Source: CAZBDU01 sp964490725 (GTDB lineage: Bacteria; Spirochaetota; Spirochaetia; SZUA-6; DRHE01). Taken from it: a DNA stretch of 52,220 bases. Positions within the stretch are counted from its first letter, which is position 1. Every line of letters starts with the position of its first letter. Location: positions 1 to 52,220 of the forward strand of contig CAZBDU010000033.1 in NCBI GenBank assembly GCA_964490725.1, in the 5' to 3' direction. Position numbers and translations under genes: made by a program. A model generated the notes under the pieces. That model did no database searches. It had not been told where the DNA came from and was given only the letters and a program-made list of their open reading frames with translations. Shown piece by piece: positions 41,940-49,936 of the stretch.

Positions 41940-42338
41940 TCAGCCCAGAACCGCGATCCCGTTCACCTCCACCAGCACCCCGGCCATGAAGAGTCGCTTG
42001 ATCTCGACCATCGTGCTGGCCGGAGGGTTGGCGCGGAAATACTCGTCCCTCACCCGGGCGAAGGCCAGCCGGTTCCCCATTTCTGTGACGAACACTGTGA
42101 TCGCCATCAGGTCCTCAAGGTGTCCGCCGGCCGTCTTCAGCACGTCAACCAGGTTGTCCAGGGCTCGCCTGGCCTGGGCCTCGAAGCCGCCGTCGCCGGC
42201 GATCTCTCCTCGTTCGTCCAGCCCCACCTGGCCGGAGATGAACGCCAGGTTTCCCTTGCGGGTCACCTGTGCCCAGGTCCCGTCGGTGGCCGCCACCCGT
42301 TCGGCGCCGATCAGCCTGAGAGCGCTGGCGTGGTTCAC
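41940..42338 (-). CDS. Rid/YjgF-family protein lacking the RidA arginine
   Basis: A 132-residue member of the Rid family, which forms trimers. RidA enzymes hydrolyse 2-imino acids with an arginine equivalent to E. coli Arg105. Here the matching motif is NPPASTMVEIKRL, where the position aligns to Ser108, so classical imine deaminase activity is not expected. It belongs with the Rid subgroups often found in catabolic operons, for example as aminoacrylate or carbamate-handling proteins. Its ATG overlaps the regulator's stop by four bases. Confidence 0.88.
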   Translation of the reverse strand: MNHASALRLIGAERVAATDGTWAQVTRKGNLAFISGQVGLDERGEIAGDGGFEAQARRALDNLVDVLKTAGGHLEDLMAITVFVTEMGNRLAFARVRDEYFRANPPASTMVEIKRLFMAGVLVEVNGIAVLG

Positions 42339-43012
42339 CGGCCATCCCCCTTCTCAATGGATTCCGTGTAATCGCGAATGACGCTGTCCAGGTGGCTTCG
42401 AGCCGCCTTCTCGCTTCCCGCCACGTCCGACCGCTTCAAACACTCGACGATCTCCCGGTGCTCGTTCATGCTGTGCAAGAACCTGTTCGGCGCGGTTATG
42501 GTGTAGTACCGGCAGAGGTATATCTGGGCAAATTGTACCTCCACAAGCCTGGTCACTGTGGGGGAACCCGAACACTCGACCATCCTGTAGTGGAACTGGC
42601 GGTCGTAGTTGTAAAACTCCTCCGGATCAAAGGTCTTCCTCAACCTGGAGAGCGTCGAACGGGTGAGCTCCTCCAGCCCCCTCACCTGCTCATCGGTCCT
42701 GTTGGTGGCGGCCAACGACGCAGCAAGGCCCTCCAGCACGGCCTCCACCCGCAGCAGGTCTACAATCTCCTTCCGCTCGAAGGTGGCCACGAAGGTCCCC
42801 CGGTGCGGTCTCTGCACCACCAGCCCCTGCTGCTCCAGCACAACCAGGGCTTCCCGTATGGGGGTTCTGCTGATGCCCAGCTTCCGGCTGATTTCTTCCT
42901 CCTTTACACGCTGCCCGGGGGCGTAGCGCTTGCCCAGTATCTCGTTCTGGATGATCCGCACCAGCTCGCCCCGCATGGTGCGAAGCAGCTGCGTGTGCGT
43001 CTGTTCAGCCAT
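42335..43012 (-). CDS. GntR-family transcriptional regulator, FCD type
   Basis: A 225-residue repressor-like protein. The N-terminal winged helix (about 15-75) has the GntR signature EEEISRKLGISRTPIREAL. The C-terminal FCD domain has DRQFHYRMVE, NEHREIVECL and ARSHLDSVIRDY, with Asp and three His arranged as in metal- and ligand-binding FadR-like proteins. The ligand may be a pathway intermediate. It lies inside the operon that it most likely controls. A TTG directly before ATG 43012 is a less likely start. Confidence 0.92.
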   Translation of the reverse strand: MAEQTHTQLLRTMRGELVRIIQNEILGKRYAPGQRVKEEEISRKLGISRTPIREALVVLEQQGLVVQRPHRGTFVATFERKEIVDLLRVEAVLEGLAASLAATNRTDEQVRGLEELTRSTLSRLRKTFDPEEFYNYDRQFHYRMVECSGSPTVTRLVEVQFAQIYLCRYYTITAPNRFLHSMNEHREIVECLKRSDVAGSEKAARSHLDSVIRDYTESIEKGDGR

Positions 43013-43086
43013 CAACCGCCACCACCTGTCGCTTCCTGCCGCTTGACAACCCGCAAACCACTTTCTCTTCCGTTCCTCGTTCCGGA

Positions 43087-44103
43087 CTAGAACACGATCA
43101 CGTTTCTGCCCAGGCTTTTTCGCTCGCGCAACGCGTCCAGCGCCTGGTTGATCCCGTCAATCGATAGCTCACTATCGATGGTGGTCTTCATCCTACCGCT
43201 TCTGACCAGCTCCAGCACCTCCACCAGGTCTCTCCTGGCGCCCTGGACCGAGGCGATCAGCCTTCTCTCTCCGATCACCATCCACAACGGGTCCACCTCG
43301 ATCCGGTCCTTAGTGTAGCCGATGATTACGAATCTACCCCGTTTGGCAAGGGCGTTGAGCCCCTCGCGCGCGCTTTCTCTGGTGCCGACCAGCTCGAAAA
43401 AAGCGTCCACTCCCTTGCCGGCGGTTCTTTCGAGAAGCTGTTCTGCCAGACCGTTATAGTCGGTGATGACGATCGTCTCCGAGATCCCAACCCGTTCCAT
43501 CAAGGCGGCCTTGGCGTCTGAGTCCGCTATCGCTACCACCCTGGCGCCGCACAGCTTTGCGACCTGCGCCACCATGAGACCGACGCCCCCCACGCCGTCC
43601 ACGGCCACGGTGTCCATGAGACCGACATCGGCCAGCCGCACTGCGTGGCGGGCCGAGATTCCGCCGCAGCTGAGAACGGCCCCGTCGGCGAAAGACAGCC
43701 CCTCCGGCAGGGACACCAGATTCTGCGCGGGTACGGCCGTATACTCGGCGAAGCCTCCATCGTGGCTGAACCCGATCTGGCCGGTGGAATTCTCACACAG
43801 CTCATCCCATCCAGTACGGCAATAGATGCAGCTGCCGCAGTTCATGAAGTTGTAGACGCAGACCCTGTCTCCCGCCTTCCAGGCCCCGGCCGCCGGAGCC
43901 TTCACCACCTCTCCGGCCACCTCATGCCCGAGAATGAACGGCACCTTGCCCGGCGATAGCACGCCCTCCAGGAAGTGGAGGTCCGTGCGGCACACCCCCG
44001 CGGCCCGGTTGCTGACAAGAGCCCACCCTTCCGGCACCGCCGGCTCGGCGACGTCCGCTATCCGGAGCTTGGTTCCCGTCCCGTCGAAAAGTGCGGCTTT
44101 CAT
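43087..44103 (-). CDS. Zinc-dependent alcohol dehydrogenase
   Basis: A 338-residue medium-chain dehydrogenase. AGVCRTDLH has the catalytic zinc Cys, GHEVAGEV the His-Glu pair, CGSCIYCRTGWDELC the four structural-zinc cysteines, and VDGVGGVGLMVAQ the NAD loop. It would interconvert an alcohol and aldehyde; in this operon it could work with the aldehyde:ferredoxin oxidoreductase. ATG 44103 follows GGAGGAGG. Confidence 0.9.
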   Translation of the reverse strand: MKAALFDGTGTKLRIADVAEPAVPEGWALVSNRAAGVCRTDLHFLEGVLSPGKVPFILGHEVAGEVVKAPAAGAWKAGDRVCVYNFMNCGSCIYCRTGWDELCENSTGQIGFSHDGGFAEYTAVPAQNLVSLPEGLSFADGAVLSCGGISARHAVRLADVGLMDTVAVDGVGGVGLMVAQVAKLCGARVVAIADSDAKAALMERVGISETIVITDYNGLAEQLLERTAGKGVDAFFELVGTRESAREGLNALAKRGRFVIIGYTKDRIEVDPLWMVIGERRLIASVQGARRDLVEVLELVRSGRMKTTIDSELSIDGINQALDALRERKSLGRNVIVF

Positions 44104-44128
44104 CGCTTGCTTTCCTCCTCCCGCTCTC

Positions 44129-44995
44129 TTATTCCCTCTCGTAGGGCACGTAGAGGCTCGCAGGCATCGCGCCCCGCCCGCCGGTGGCCATCGTGATCAC
44201 CAGTCCCACGATCACCGCCACATAGGCCAGAACACTCATGAACTCCAGCGGCATGAACACCATCCCGCTGGCCTGCAGCCGTGTCTGAATTGCGTTGATG
44301 CTCGTGAACAGTGCGGTCCCGACCAGGGTATACGGCACTCTCCACCGGGAAAACATGACCAACGCAAAGCACATCCACCCGAAGCCGGAGACCATGGTTC
44401 GAAACTCTTGCACGAAATTCATGAAGAGGTACGTGCCGGCCACGCCTATCAGGGCACACCCCACGAGCACGCTCATCCAGCGCGTGCGAAACACATTGAT
44501 GCCGGCCACGTCGGCGGCCTTGGGCTGCTCTCCCACGGCGATGATCCTCAGCCCGAGGCTTGTCTTGGAGAAAACCACCCAGGCGGCGATCCACAAGGCA
44601 ATGCTCAGATAGAACACCGCGTCCAGGGACAGCAAGACCTTGGGAAAGGTGTCAACCGGGGGCGTGCCCGCCAGGAACGTCGTGTGAATGAACCCTGCCA
44701 ACCCGACGCCCAGGAACCAGATTCCGAAGCCCACCACGACCTGGTCCAGCTTCAGATTGATGGACAGGGAAGCGTTCAGCACCCCCATCAGCGCCCCGCC
44801 CAGCGCCCCGACCAGCAGGGAGAGCCACAGGTTCGCCAGGATGAAGTGGTAGCTGAGGATCCCGGTAATCGCGCCAAAGGCCATCACACCTTCGATACCG
44901 ATGTTGTATACCCCGCTCTTCTGGCTCACCAGCTCGCCGATGGTACCGATGAGAAAGACAGGCATCATTGCCAGGATCGAGATTACGGTGTTCAT
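44129..44995 (-). CDS. BMP-type ABC importer, inner-membrane permease 2
   Basis: A 288-residue permease with about eight to nine membrane helices of the branched-chain/ribose (BPD_transp_2) class used by BMP-family nucleoside importers. Typical family phrases are GVYNIGIEGVMAFGA at the N-terminus and GLRIIAVGEQPKAADVAGIN, the ATPase-contact loop. Its ATG overlaps the stop of permease 1 by four bases. The longer frame upstream to 45184 is rejected because it lies wholly within the other permease gene. Confidence 0.92.
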   Translation of the reverse strand: MNTVISILAMMPVFLIGTIGELVSQKSGVYNIGIEGVMAFGAITGILSYHFILANLWLSLLVGALGGALMGVLNASLSINLKLDQVVVGFGIWFLGVGLAGFIHTTFLAGTPPVDTFPKVLLSLDAVFYLSIALWIAAWVVFSKTSLGLRIIAVGEQPKAADVAGINVFRTRWMSVLVGCALIGVAGTYLFMNFVQEFRTMVSGFGWMCFALVMFSRWRVPYTLVGTALFTSINAIQTRLQASGMVFMPLEFMSVLAYVAVIVGLVITMATGGRGAMPASLYVPYERE

Positions 44996-46074
44996 TTCCT
45001 GGAGACCGCCTTCTGAAATACGATTCGCACCAGAGCCGCTATGAACACGATCCCCATCGTCAGATTGACGAAGGGGCCGGGCACACCGACGTTGGTGATG
45101 GCCGAGGAGCCCATCAGCACGAAGGCAATGAAAAACGCCGTGAGGGGCACCACCAGCACGTTCATCTCCGCAAGCAGCACACACACGATAGCGTAGAACC
45201 CGTAGCTGGAGGTGATCCCCTGGACCCCGAAGTAGTACTCACCCAGGATCAGCGTGGTGCCGGCCAGGGCGCAGATTCCGCCGCTCAGGATCATGCCCAG
45301 CACCATCATTCTCCTGGGGTTCAGGCCCGCCGCGGCGGCCGCACTGGGGTTTTCCCCGGTGGCCGCCAGCTTGTACCCCACGACCGACCTGTTCATCAAC
45401 CAGTACACGATCGGCACCAGCAGGACGGCTATGACGACGGTCGTGCTCAAGGGGTCGCGGATGAGGGGGAACTTCATGCTGTCCGGTATGAACGGCGTCC
45501 GCGCATAGCCCGGCTCGCTTGTCATCCACGGCCCGGAGATCAAGAAGGACATGAGCGCCGCTGCGATGAAGTTTTGCATGAGGGTTACCGGAATTTCCGG
45601 CACGTTCCATCGCGCCTTCAGCGCTCCGGCGAACCCCGCCCAAAGCGCGCCCGCTACGAAGCTTGCCACGAAGGCCAGTATGACGTTCACCACCCCGGGC
45701 GCATGAACGTTCAGCGCGATCGCCAGAGTTCCCACGATACCCATCACAATCTGGCCTTCGGCGCCGATGTTCCACACGCTCGTTTTGAACGCCACCAGCA
45801 GTCCCAGGGAGACGATCATCAGCGGCGTCACTTTCGTGAGCGTGTTCAGAATGCCGGAAGGCCGCGTTATGGTGGCCTTGAAGAAGTAGCCGAAGACGGT
45901 GGTGAACTCCAAACCCTTCACCGAGGAAACGACGAGCAGGGCGGCCACAATACCGCCCAGCACAATCGTCAGGAAGAGGAACAAGGACAGCGCACCGGTC
46001 CTGAGCTTCTTCGCGTCCACCAGTTTCGCCTTCCGGTTTTCAGTTGCGGGCGCCTGGCCCTGATCCAGATCCAT
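44992..46074 (-). CDS. BMP-type ABC importer, inner-membrane permease 1
   Basis: A 360-residue permease, partner of the smaller one. A basic cytoplasmic N-terminus precedes the first helix (LFLFLTIVLGGIVAALLV). TSVWNIGAEGQIVMGIVGT and YKLAATGENPSAAAAAGLN are the family signature loops. It resembles YufP/NupB-like permeases of nucleoside or purine transporters. Starts seven bases after the ATPase stop. Confidence 0.92.
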   Translation of the reverse strand: MDLDQGQAPATENRKAKLVDAKKLRTGALSLFLFLTIVLGGIVAALLVVSSVKGLEFTTVFGYFFKATITRPSGILNTLTKVTPLMIVSLGLLVAFKTSVWNIGAEGQIVMGIVGTLAIALNVHAPGVVNVILAFVASFVAGALWAGFAGALKARWNVPEIPVTLMQNFIAAALMSFLISGPWMTSEPGYARTPFIPDSMKFPLIRDPLSTTVVIAVLLVPIVYWLMNRSVVGYKLAATGENPSAAAAAGLNPRRMMVLGMILSGGICALAGTTLILGEYYFGVQGITSSYGFYAIVCVLLAEMNVLVVPLTAFFIAFVLMGSSAITNVGVPGPFVNLTMGIVFIAALVRIVFQKAVSRK

Positions 46075-46081
46075 ACGGCAC

Positions 46082-47653
46082 CTACTTCGAAGCCCCGGAC
46101 ATCATCAGCCCTATCCGTTCCCGCGATGCTCCGTCGGCCGGAACTATCCCGACGATGCGCCCTTCATGCATCACCGCGATGCGGTCGCTGACGCGCATGA
46201 CCTCGTCCAGATCCTCGGAAATCAGGATGATCCCCATCTGCCTCTCCCTCTGCTCCAGAAGCTTTCTGCCCACGAACTCCATCGCTCCGACGTCAAGCCC
46301 CTTGCTGGGGTTCTGCGCGATGAGGATCTTGGGGTTCCTCGAAATCTCTCTGGCCAGGATGCACTTTTGCAGGTTGCCGCCCGACAGGTGGGAGGCCAGC
46401 GACTCCCTGTCGTGGCAAACAATCCCGTACTCGTCGATCATCCGATCCGCGTGCTGCCGGACCCCGCCCCACCGAATCGACGGCAAACCGAGCAGATAGC
46501 GTCTCTTCACCGCGAACTGAAGGAGCGTGTGGATGTTGAGAACTAGGTTCTTCACCAGGGAGAAGTTGGCGATGGTCCCTTCTTTTTTTCGGTCCTCAGG
46601 AATATAGCCCACGCCGTGCAGTATCGTTTCTTCCGTGCGGTTGTTGGTCACGTCTTTTCCAAGCGCGAAGACGCTTCCTCGCGTTGCCTGCCTCAGACCC
46701 ATAACGGTCTGCGAGAGCTCGCTCTGGCCGTTACCCGAAACGCCGGCGATACCCAGGATCTCTCCCGCATGCAGCGAGAAGGACACGCCCTTCAAGGCTT
46801 CCGTGCCCTTGTCACTCATGGCGGACAGCCCCTCCACGCGAAGCACCTCTTCGCCCACCTCCCGGGCCTCCCGCCTGATCTCGAAGACCACATCCTTGCC
46901 GACCATCATCCGGGCCAGACTCTGCTGCGTCGCCTGGCTGGCCGCGATGGTGTCGACGACCCGCCCCTTTCGCAGGACGGTTATCTTGTCACTCACCCCG
47001 AGAGCCTCCGGAAGCTTGTGAGTGATGAAGATGACCGTTATCCGCTCGTTCTTGACCGACGTCTCCACCGTTTCCATGAGAGCGTCGGTCTCTTTCGGGG
47101 TCAGTGAAACCGTGGGCTCGTCCAGGGTCAGTATCCGCGCGTTGCGGTACAAAGCCTTCAGGATCTCTACGCGCTGCTTTTCCCCGGCGGTCAGCCTGCC
47201 GACTTCTGCGTCGGGATCCACCGCCAGGCCGTATTTCTCCGCCAGCTCCCTGACCCGGTCCCTGCTCCCGGCCAGGTCGATGAACGGCCCCCTCTGCGGC
47301 TCATTGCCCAGGATGACGTTCTGGGTGACGGTCAGGGTGGGCACCAGCGTGAAGTGCTGATGAACCATTCCGATGCCCAGGTTGATGGCGTCCCTGGGCG
47401 ACGCCACGCTTATCCTCTTTCCCTCCAGAAAGATCTCCCCCGCATCGGGGTGGAAGTACCCGTACAGGACGTTCACCAGGGTGGTCTTGCCGGCCCCGTT
47501 CTCCCCCAGCAGGGCGTGGATCTCCCCGCCGTCCAGTTCGAGGCTCACCTCATCGAGAGCCACCACTCCCCCGGGGAACACCTTGGTGATGTTTCTCAGT
47601 TCCAGCAGCGGGATGCGGCCCTCCTGCACCCGCAGCGCACCGGTTTCGTTCAT
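46082..47653 (-). CDS. BMP-type ABC importer, duplicated ATPase
   Basis: A 523-residue protein with two ABC domains, as in RbsA/YufO-type importers. Domain 1: Walker A GENGAGKTT near residue 45, signature LTAGEKQRVEI, Walker B ILTLDEPT. Domain 2 (about 260-515) has the usual weak Walker A GVSGNGQSE and signature LSGGNLQKC, with PSKGLDVGA. GMVHQHFTLVPTLTV is typical of the nucleoside-importer group. ATG 47653 is chosen after GAAGAG; a start 18 bases earlier is possible. Confidence 0.93.
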   Translation of the reverse strand: MNETGALRVQEGRIPLLELRNITKVFPGGVVALDEVSLELDGGEIHALLGENGAGKTTLVNVLYGYFHPDAGEIFLEGKRISVASPRDAINLGIGMVHQHFTLVPTLTVTQNVILGNEPQRGPFIDLAGSRDRVRELAEKYGLAVDPDAEVGRLTAGEKQRVEILKALYRNARILTLDEPTVSLTPKETDALMETVETSVKNERITVIFITHKLPEALGVSDKITVLRKGRVVDTIAASQATQQSLARMMVGKDVVFEIRREAREVGEEVLRVEGLSAMSDKGTEALKGVSFSLHAGEILGIAGVSGNGQSELSQTVMGLRQATRGSVFALGKDVTNNRTEETILHGVGYIPEDRKKEGTIANFSLVKNLVLNIHTLLQFAVKRRYLLGLPSIRWGGVRQHADRMIDEYGIVCHDRESLASHLSGGNLQKCILAREISRNPKILIAQNPSKGLDVGAMEFVGRKLLEQRERQMGIILISEDLDEVMRVSDRIAVMHEGRIVGIVPADGASRERIGLMMSGASK

Positions 47654-47708
47654 CTCTTCACCGCTTCCCAAAGCCCAGGCCGTGTTGCGGAGAGAACGGC
47701 GGTGAGGT

Positions 47709-47727
47709 GCGCGGGGATACCCCGCGC
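47709..47727 (-). promoter_or_regulatory. Stem-loop between binding-protein and ATPase genes
   Basis: A perfect eight-base stem GCGCGGGG/CCCCGCGC around a three-base loop, within a longer partly paired region, in the 103-base gap. No T run follows, so it is more likely to protect or segment the mRNA, raising binding-protein yield over the membrane components, than to terminate fully. Confidence 0.5.
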
Positions 47728-47756
47728 CCCAACACCGTCCTCCCTCTCAAACCCGA

Positions 47757-48779
47757 CTACCAGTCGAACTTCTGCTCCACCTTGAGCTTGTCGGTCTCGA
47801 TCTTCTGCTCAAGGTCGGCGATGTAGCTCTTGACGTCGGCGGGGACCATGTTCCCGTAGGTGCCGATCCCGCACGTGCCGTCTCTGAGGGTAAGAGGTAT
47901 GTACCAGTGCTCGGCCCTGAACTTGTCGAAACTCTTGTCTTCGATGGCCTTCACGATCATTTCGATGGCGCCGTCGAACCTCCAGACGGCGTTGTTCAGG
48001 ATCGTGTCCGGGGCCTGATCGGTCACGTCCTTGTAGTGCTGCACGGAATAGATCCCTTGCGCCTTTGCCTCCAGCGTGCCGGAGATGTCGTCCATGGATA
48101 CGAACACCACATCCACGCCCTGCTCCACGAACGCCTTCACCGTGTCACGCGTCTTCACGGGATCGAGATACTCGTTGATGATCACCCGCGAGACCTTCAC
48201 GCTGGGATCCACATACTGCGCCCCGTCACGGTAGGCTGCCGAATAAAGGGTGTCCAGCGGATCTTCCATGGCCTGGATCACTCCCAGCTTCTTGGACTTG
48301 GACATCTTTGCCGACAGGGCGCCTACCAGGAAATCCGCCTCTTCGGGATCCTGACCTATCGTAACCACGTTCGGCGGGTAATAGTCCTTGCCCCGGTTCA
48401 GAGCGTACTCGATGACGAATACCGTGTCGGGGTAGCTGGGGGCGATCTTCTTCACCGCCTCCTCATAGCCGGAGCTGTGAGCCCAGACGATGTCATCCAT
48501 GTCGGCGCGGGCCTTGAGCGTGGACTCGATCTCCTTCATGTCGATCTCTTCGGAATAGCCCACCTTGAACGAATACTTCTTTCCCAGCTTCACCAGAGAA
48601 TCGTAGGCGTTCGTGTCCCACACCCCTTCGTCATGGTACCCCCACAGGATAATCCCGACCGACAGCTGCTTCTCCTCGGGTGCCGTGGTTGCACCTTCAC
48701 TGCTTCCTCCTGCCAGCGCGACAACGGCCCCTGCCAGCAGCAGAGCTGACGCCGCCCACAGACACAAGACCCTTTTCAT
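47757..48779 (-). CDS. BMP-family substrate-binding protein of an ABC importer
   Basis: A 340-residue periplasmic binding protein of the Bmp/PnrA family (purine nucleoside and related ligands). The signal peptide ends AVVALAGGSSEG without a lipobox cysteine; an alanine/AGG-type mature start is common in spirochaete binding proteins. The two-lobe fold is recognisable: VGIILWGYHDEGVWDTNAYD, WAHSSGYEEAVKKIAPSYPD, VVTIGQDPEEADFLVGALSA and VDVVFVSMDD. First gene of the long catabolic operon, with GAGGAGG seven bases before ATG. Confidence 0.92.
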   Translation of the reverse strand: MKRVLCLWAASALLLAGAVVALAGGSSEGATTAPEEKQLSVGIILWGYHDEGVWDTNAYDSLVKLGKKYSFKVGYSEEIDMKEIESTLKARADMDDIVWAHSSGYEEAVKKIAPSYPDTVFVIEYALNRGKDYYPPNVVTIGQDPEEADFLVGALSAKMSKSKKLGVIQAMEDPLDTLYSAAYRDGAQYVDPSVKVSRVIINEYLDPVKTRDTVKAFVEQGVDVVFVSMDDISGTLEAKAQGIYSVQHYKDVTDQAPDTILNNAVWRFDGAIEMIVKAIEDKSFDKFRAEHWYIPLTLRDGTCGIGTYGNMVPADVKSYIADLEQKIETDKLKVEQKFDW

Positions 48780-48821
48780 TCAGTTCCTCCTCAAGCCGGA
48801 TGATCCGGTGTTTTCGCGGCC

Positions 48822-48850
48822 ATGGTAGCACGTGACGCGGCCGAAGTCAA
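48822..48850 (-). promoter_or_regulatory. Main promoter of the importer/catabolic operon
   Basis: Minus strand TTGACT (48850-48845), a 17-base spacer and TACCAT (48827-48822), about 35 bases of leader before the ATG. A strongly AT-rich block lies immediately upstream. Confidence 0.6.
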
Positions 48851-48856
48851 TACATT

Positions 48857-48911
48857 ATACAATATTCGTTACACGAGTTTTATACCTTATCTAATACAAT
48901 CTACTGTATAT
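48857..48911 (-). promoter_or_regulatory. AT-rich upstream block with repeated ATTGTAT sites
   Basis: On the minus strand ATTGTAT occurs at 48863-48857, directly upstream of the -35 box, and at 48900-48894. A related inverted arrangement ATACA-N6-TGTAT spans 48894-48909. Such sites resemble the TTGTATACAA-like operators of FCD-type GntR regulators. The block could also act as an UP element. The rest of the 48780-49089 gap shows no gene. Confidence 0.4.
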
Positions 48912-49089
48912 TATATATGTTCACTCTGGCTACGGCACTCGCAGGAGCGGCGGCGCCACCGGGGAGGGGGGCACAGCCGGGCGCGTAAAGCCCTGCGGAT
49001 TCAGGAGCTGGCTGAGCGGGAAGCGGGGAACTGCGTGTCTCGATCGCGTTCTACCCCGCCGGCAGTGGCCGCGCGGGACTGGCGGCGGA

Positions 49090-49893
49090 TCAGACCTTGG
49101 GATGCGCGAAGGTCCACTCCCCGGTCTGCGGGTCGTGATGCATGTCCTGGAAGACGTTCGGATACTCCCGCTTGCAGATCCCGGCTATGGCGCCGATCAC
49201 CAGCCGGATCTCCTCCTCGGCTCCCTGGGAGGTGCGCATCTGGATGATGTGGCGCCAGGCGCGCAGGGTCCCTGTCACCATGATCGTGGTCGCCAGGCCT
49301 ATGGGCAGGAGGCGGCGGAACATGGAGGTGAGGCCCTTCTTCACGCCGAAGCTCTTGATGTGGTCGATGTCGAAAAGCCGGGCCAGCTCCTTCTGAACGC
49401 CCTCCAGGTAGTGGGCCACTCTTTCGAAGGTGGACCGGGCCTCCGGGCTTGAGCGGGCCGCCTCCGGCAGCCACATGGACACGTCGTCCAGACGCACGTA
49501 GCGCAGGCTCTCCTGGCTGTAGGCCATCCCGGCTCGATGCCGCACCAGCTCGTGGGTGAACACCCGCGACACCCCCGAACAGATGAAGCTCATGGTCACG
49601 TGCTCGAGCACCGAGCCGTGCCCCGCCTCCAGGACGTGGCCGATGTAGCTCTCGCTGCCCTCCCGCACCTTGGACACGTTGGGGTTGGTGGCGTCGGGCT
49701 TTTCCGGGTCGTAGGGCTGCCAGCTGCGGTAGCACAGCCGCCCGGCCGCCTCGATCAGGTTCTCCCCGTCGGAGACGGCCGGATCGGGACGCCAGCGGGG
49801 ATCGCCGATGTCCCGCAGGAAAGAGCTCAGGCCCTCGCGGTCCAGGGACGTCCTGGCCACCAGGTAGACCTTGGGCTGCACCGATACGCGCAT
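49090..49893 (-). CDS. thyX: Flavin-dependent thymidylate synthase
   Basis: Makes dTMP from dUMP using methylene-tetrahydrofolate and FADH2. 267 residues, with the ThyX signature RHRAGMAYSQES at residues 118-129, the eight-residue-spacer form of the RHR-X7/8-S motif, followed by LRYVR. HGSVLEHVTMSF and the C-terminal RAWRHIIQMR are also typical. ATG 49893 follows GGAGGAGG. It uses folate, linking it loosely to the folB region at the other end of the window. Downstream of the E2-E3 genes by 43 bases. Confidence 0.95.
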   Translation of the reverse strand: MRVSVQPKVYLVARTSLDREGLSSFLRDIGDPRWRPDPAVSDGENLIEAAGRLCYRSWQPYDPEKPDATNPNVSKVREGSESYIGHVLEAGHGSVLEHVTMSFICSGVSRVFTHELVRHRAGMAYSQESLRYVRLDDVSMWLPEAARSSPEARSTFERVAHYLEGVQKELARLFDIDHIKSFGVKKGLTSMFRRLLPIGLATTIMVTGTLRAWRHIIQMRTSQGAEEEIRLVIGAIAGICKREYPNVFQDMHHDPQTGEWTFAHPKV

Positions 49894-49936
49894 CAGCGAC
49901 CTCCTCCAGAATCGTGGCACCCGCAGGCAGCCGGGG

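Noticed and set aside
48780..49089. RNA gene or terminator in the gap between thyX and the binding-protein gene
   Set aside because: No cloverleaf or clear hairpin with T run was found. Apart from the promoter and the AT-rich block the sequence shows nothing I can support.
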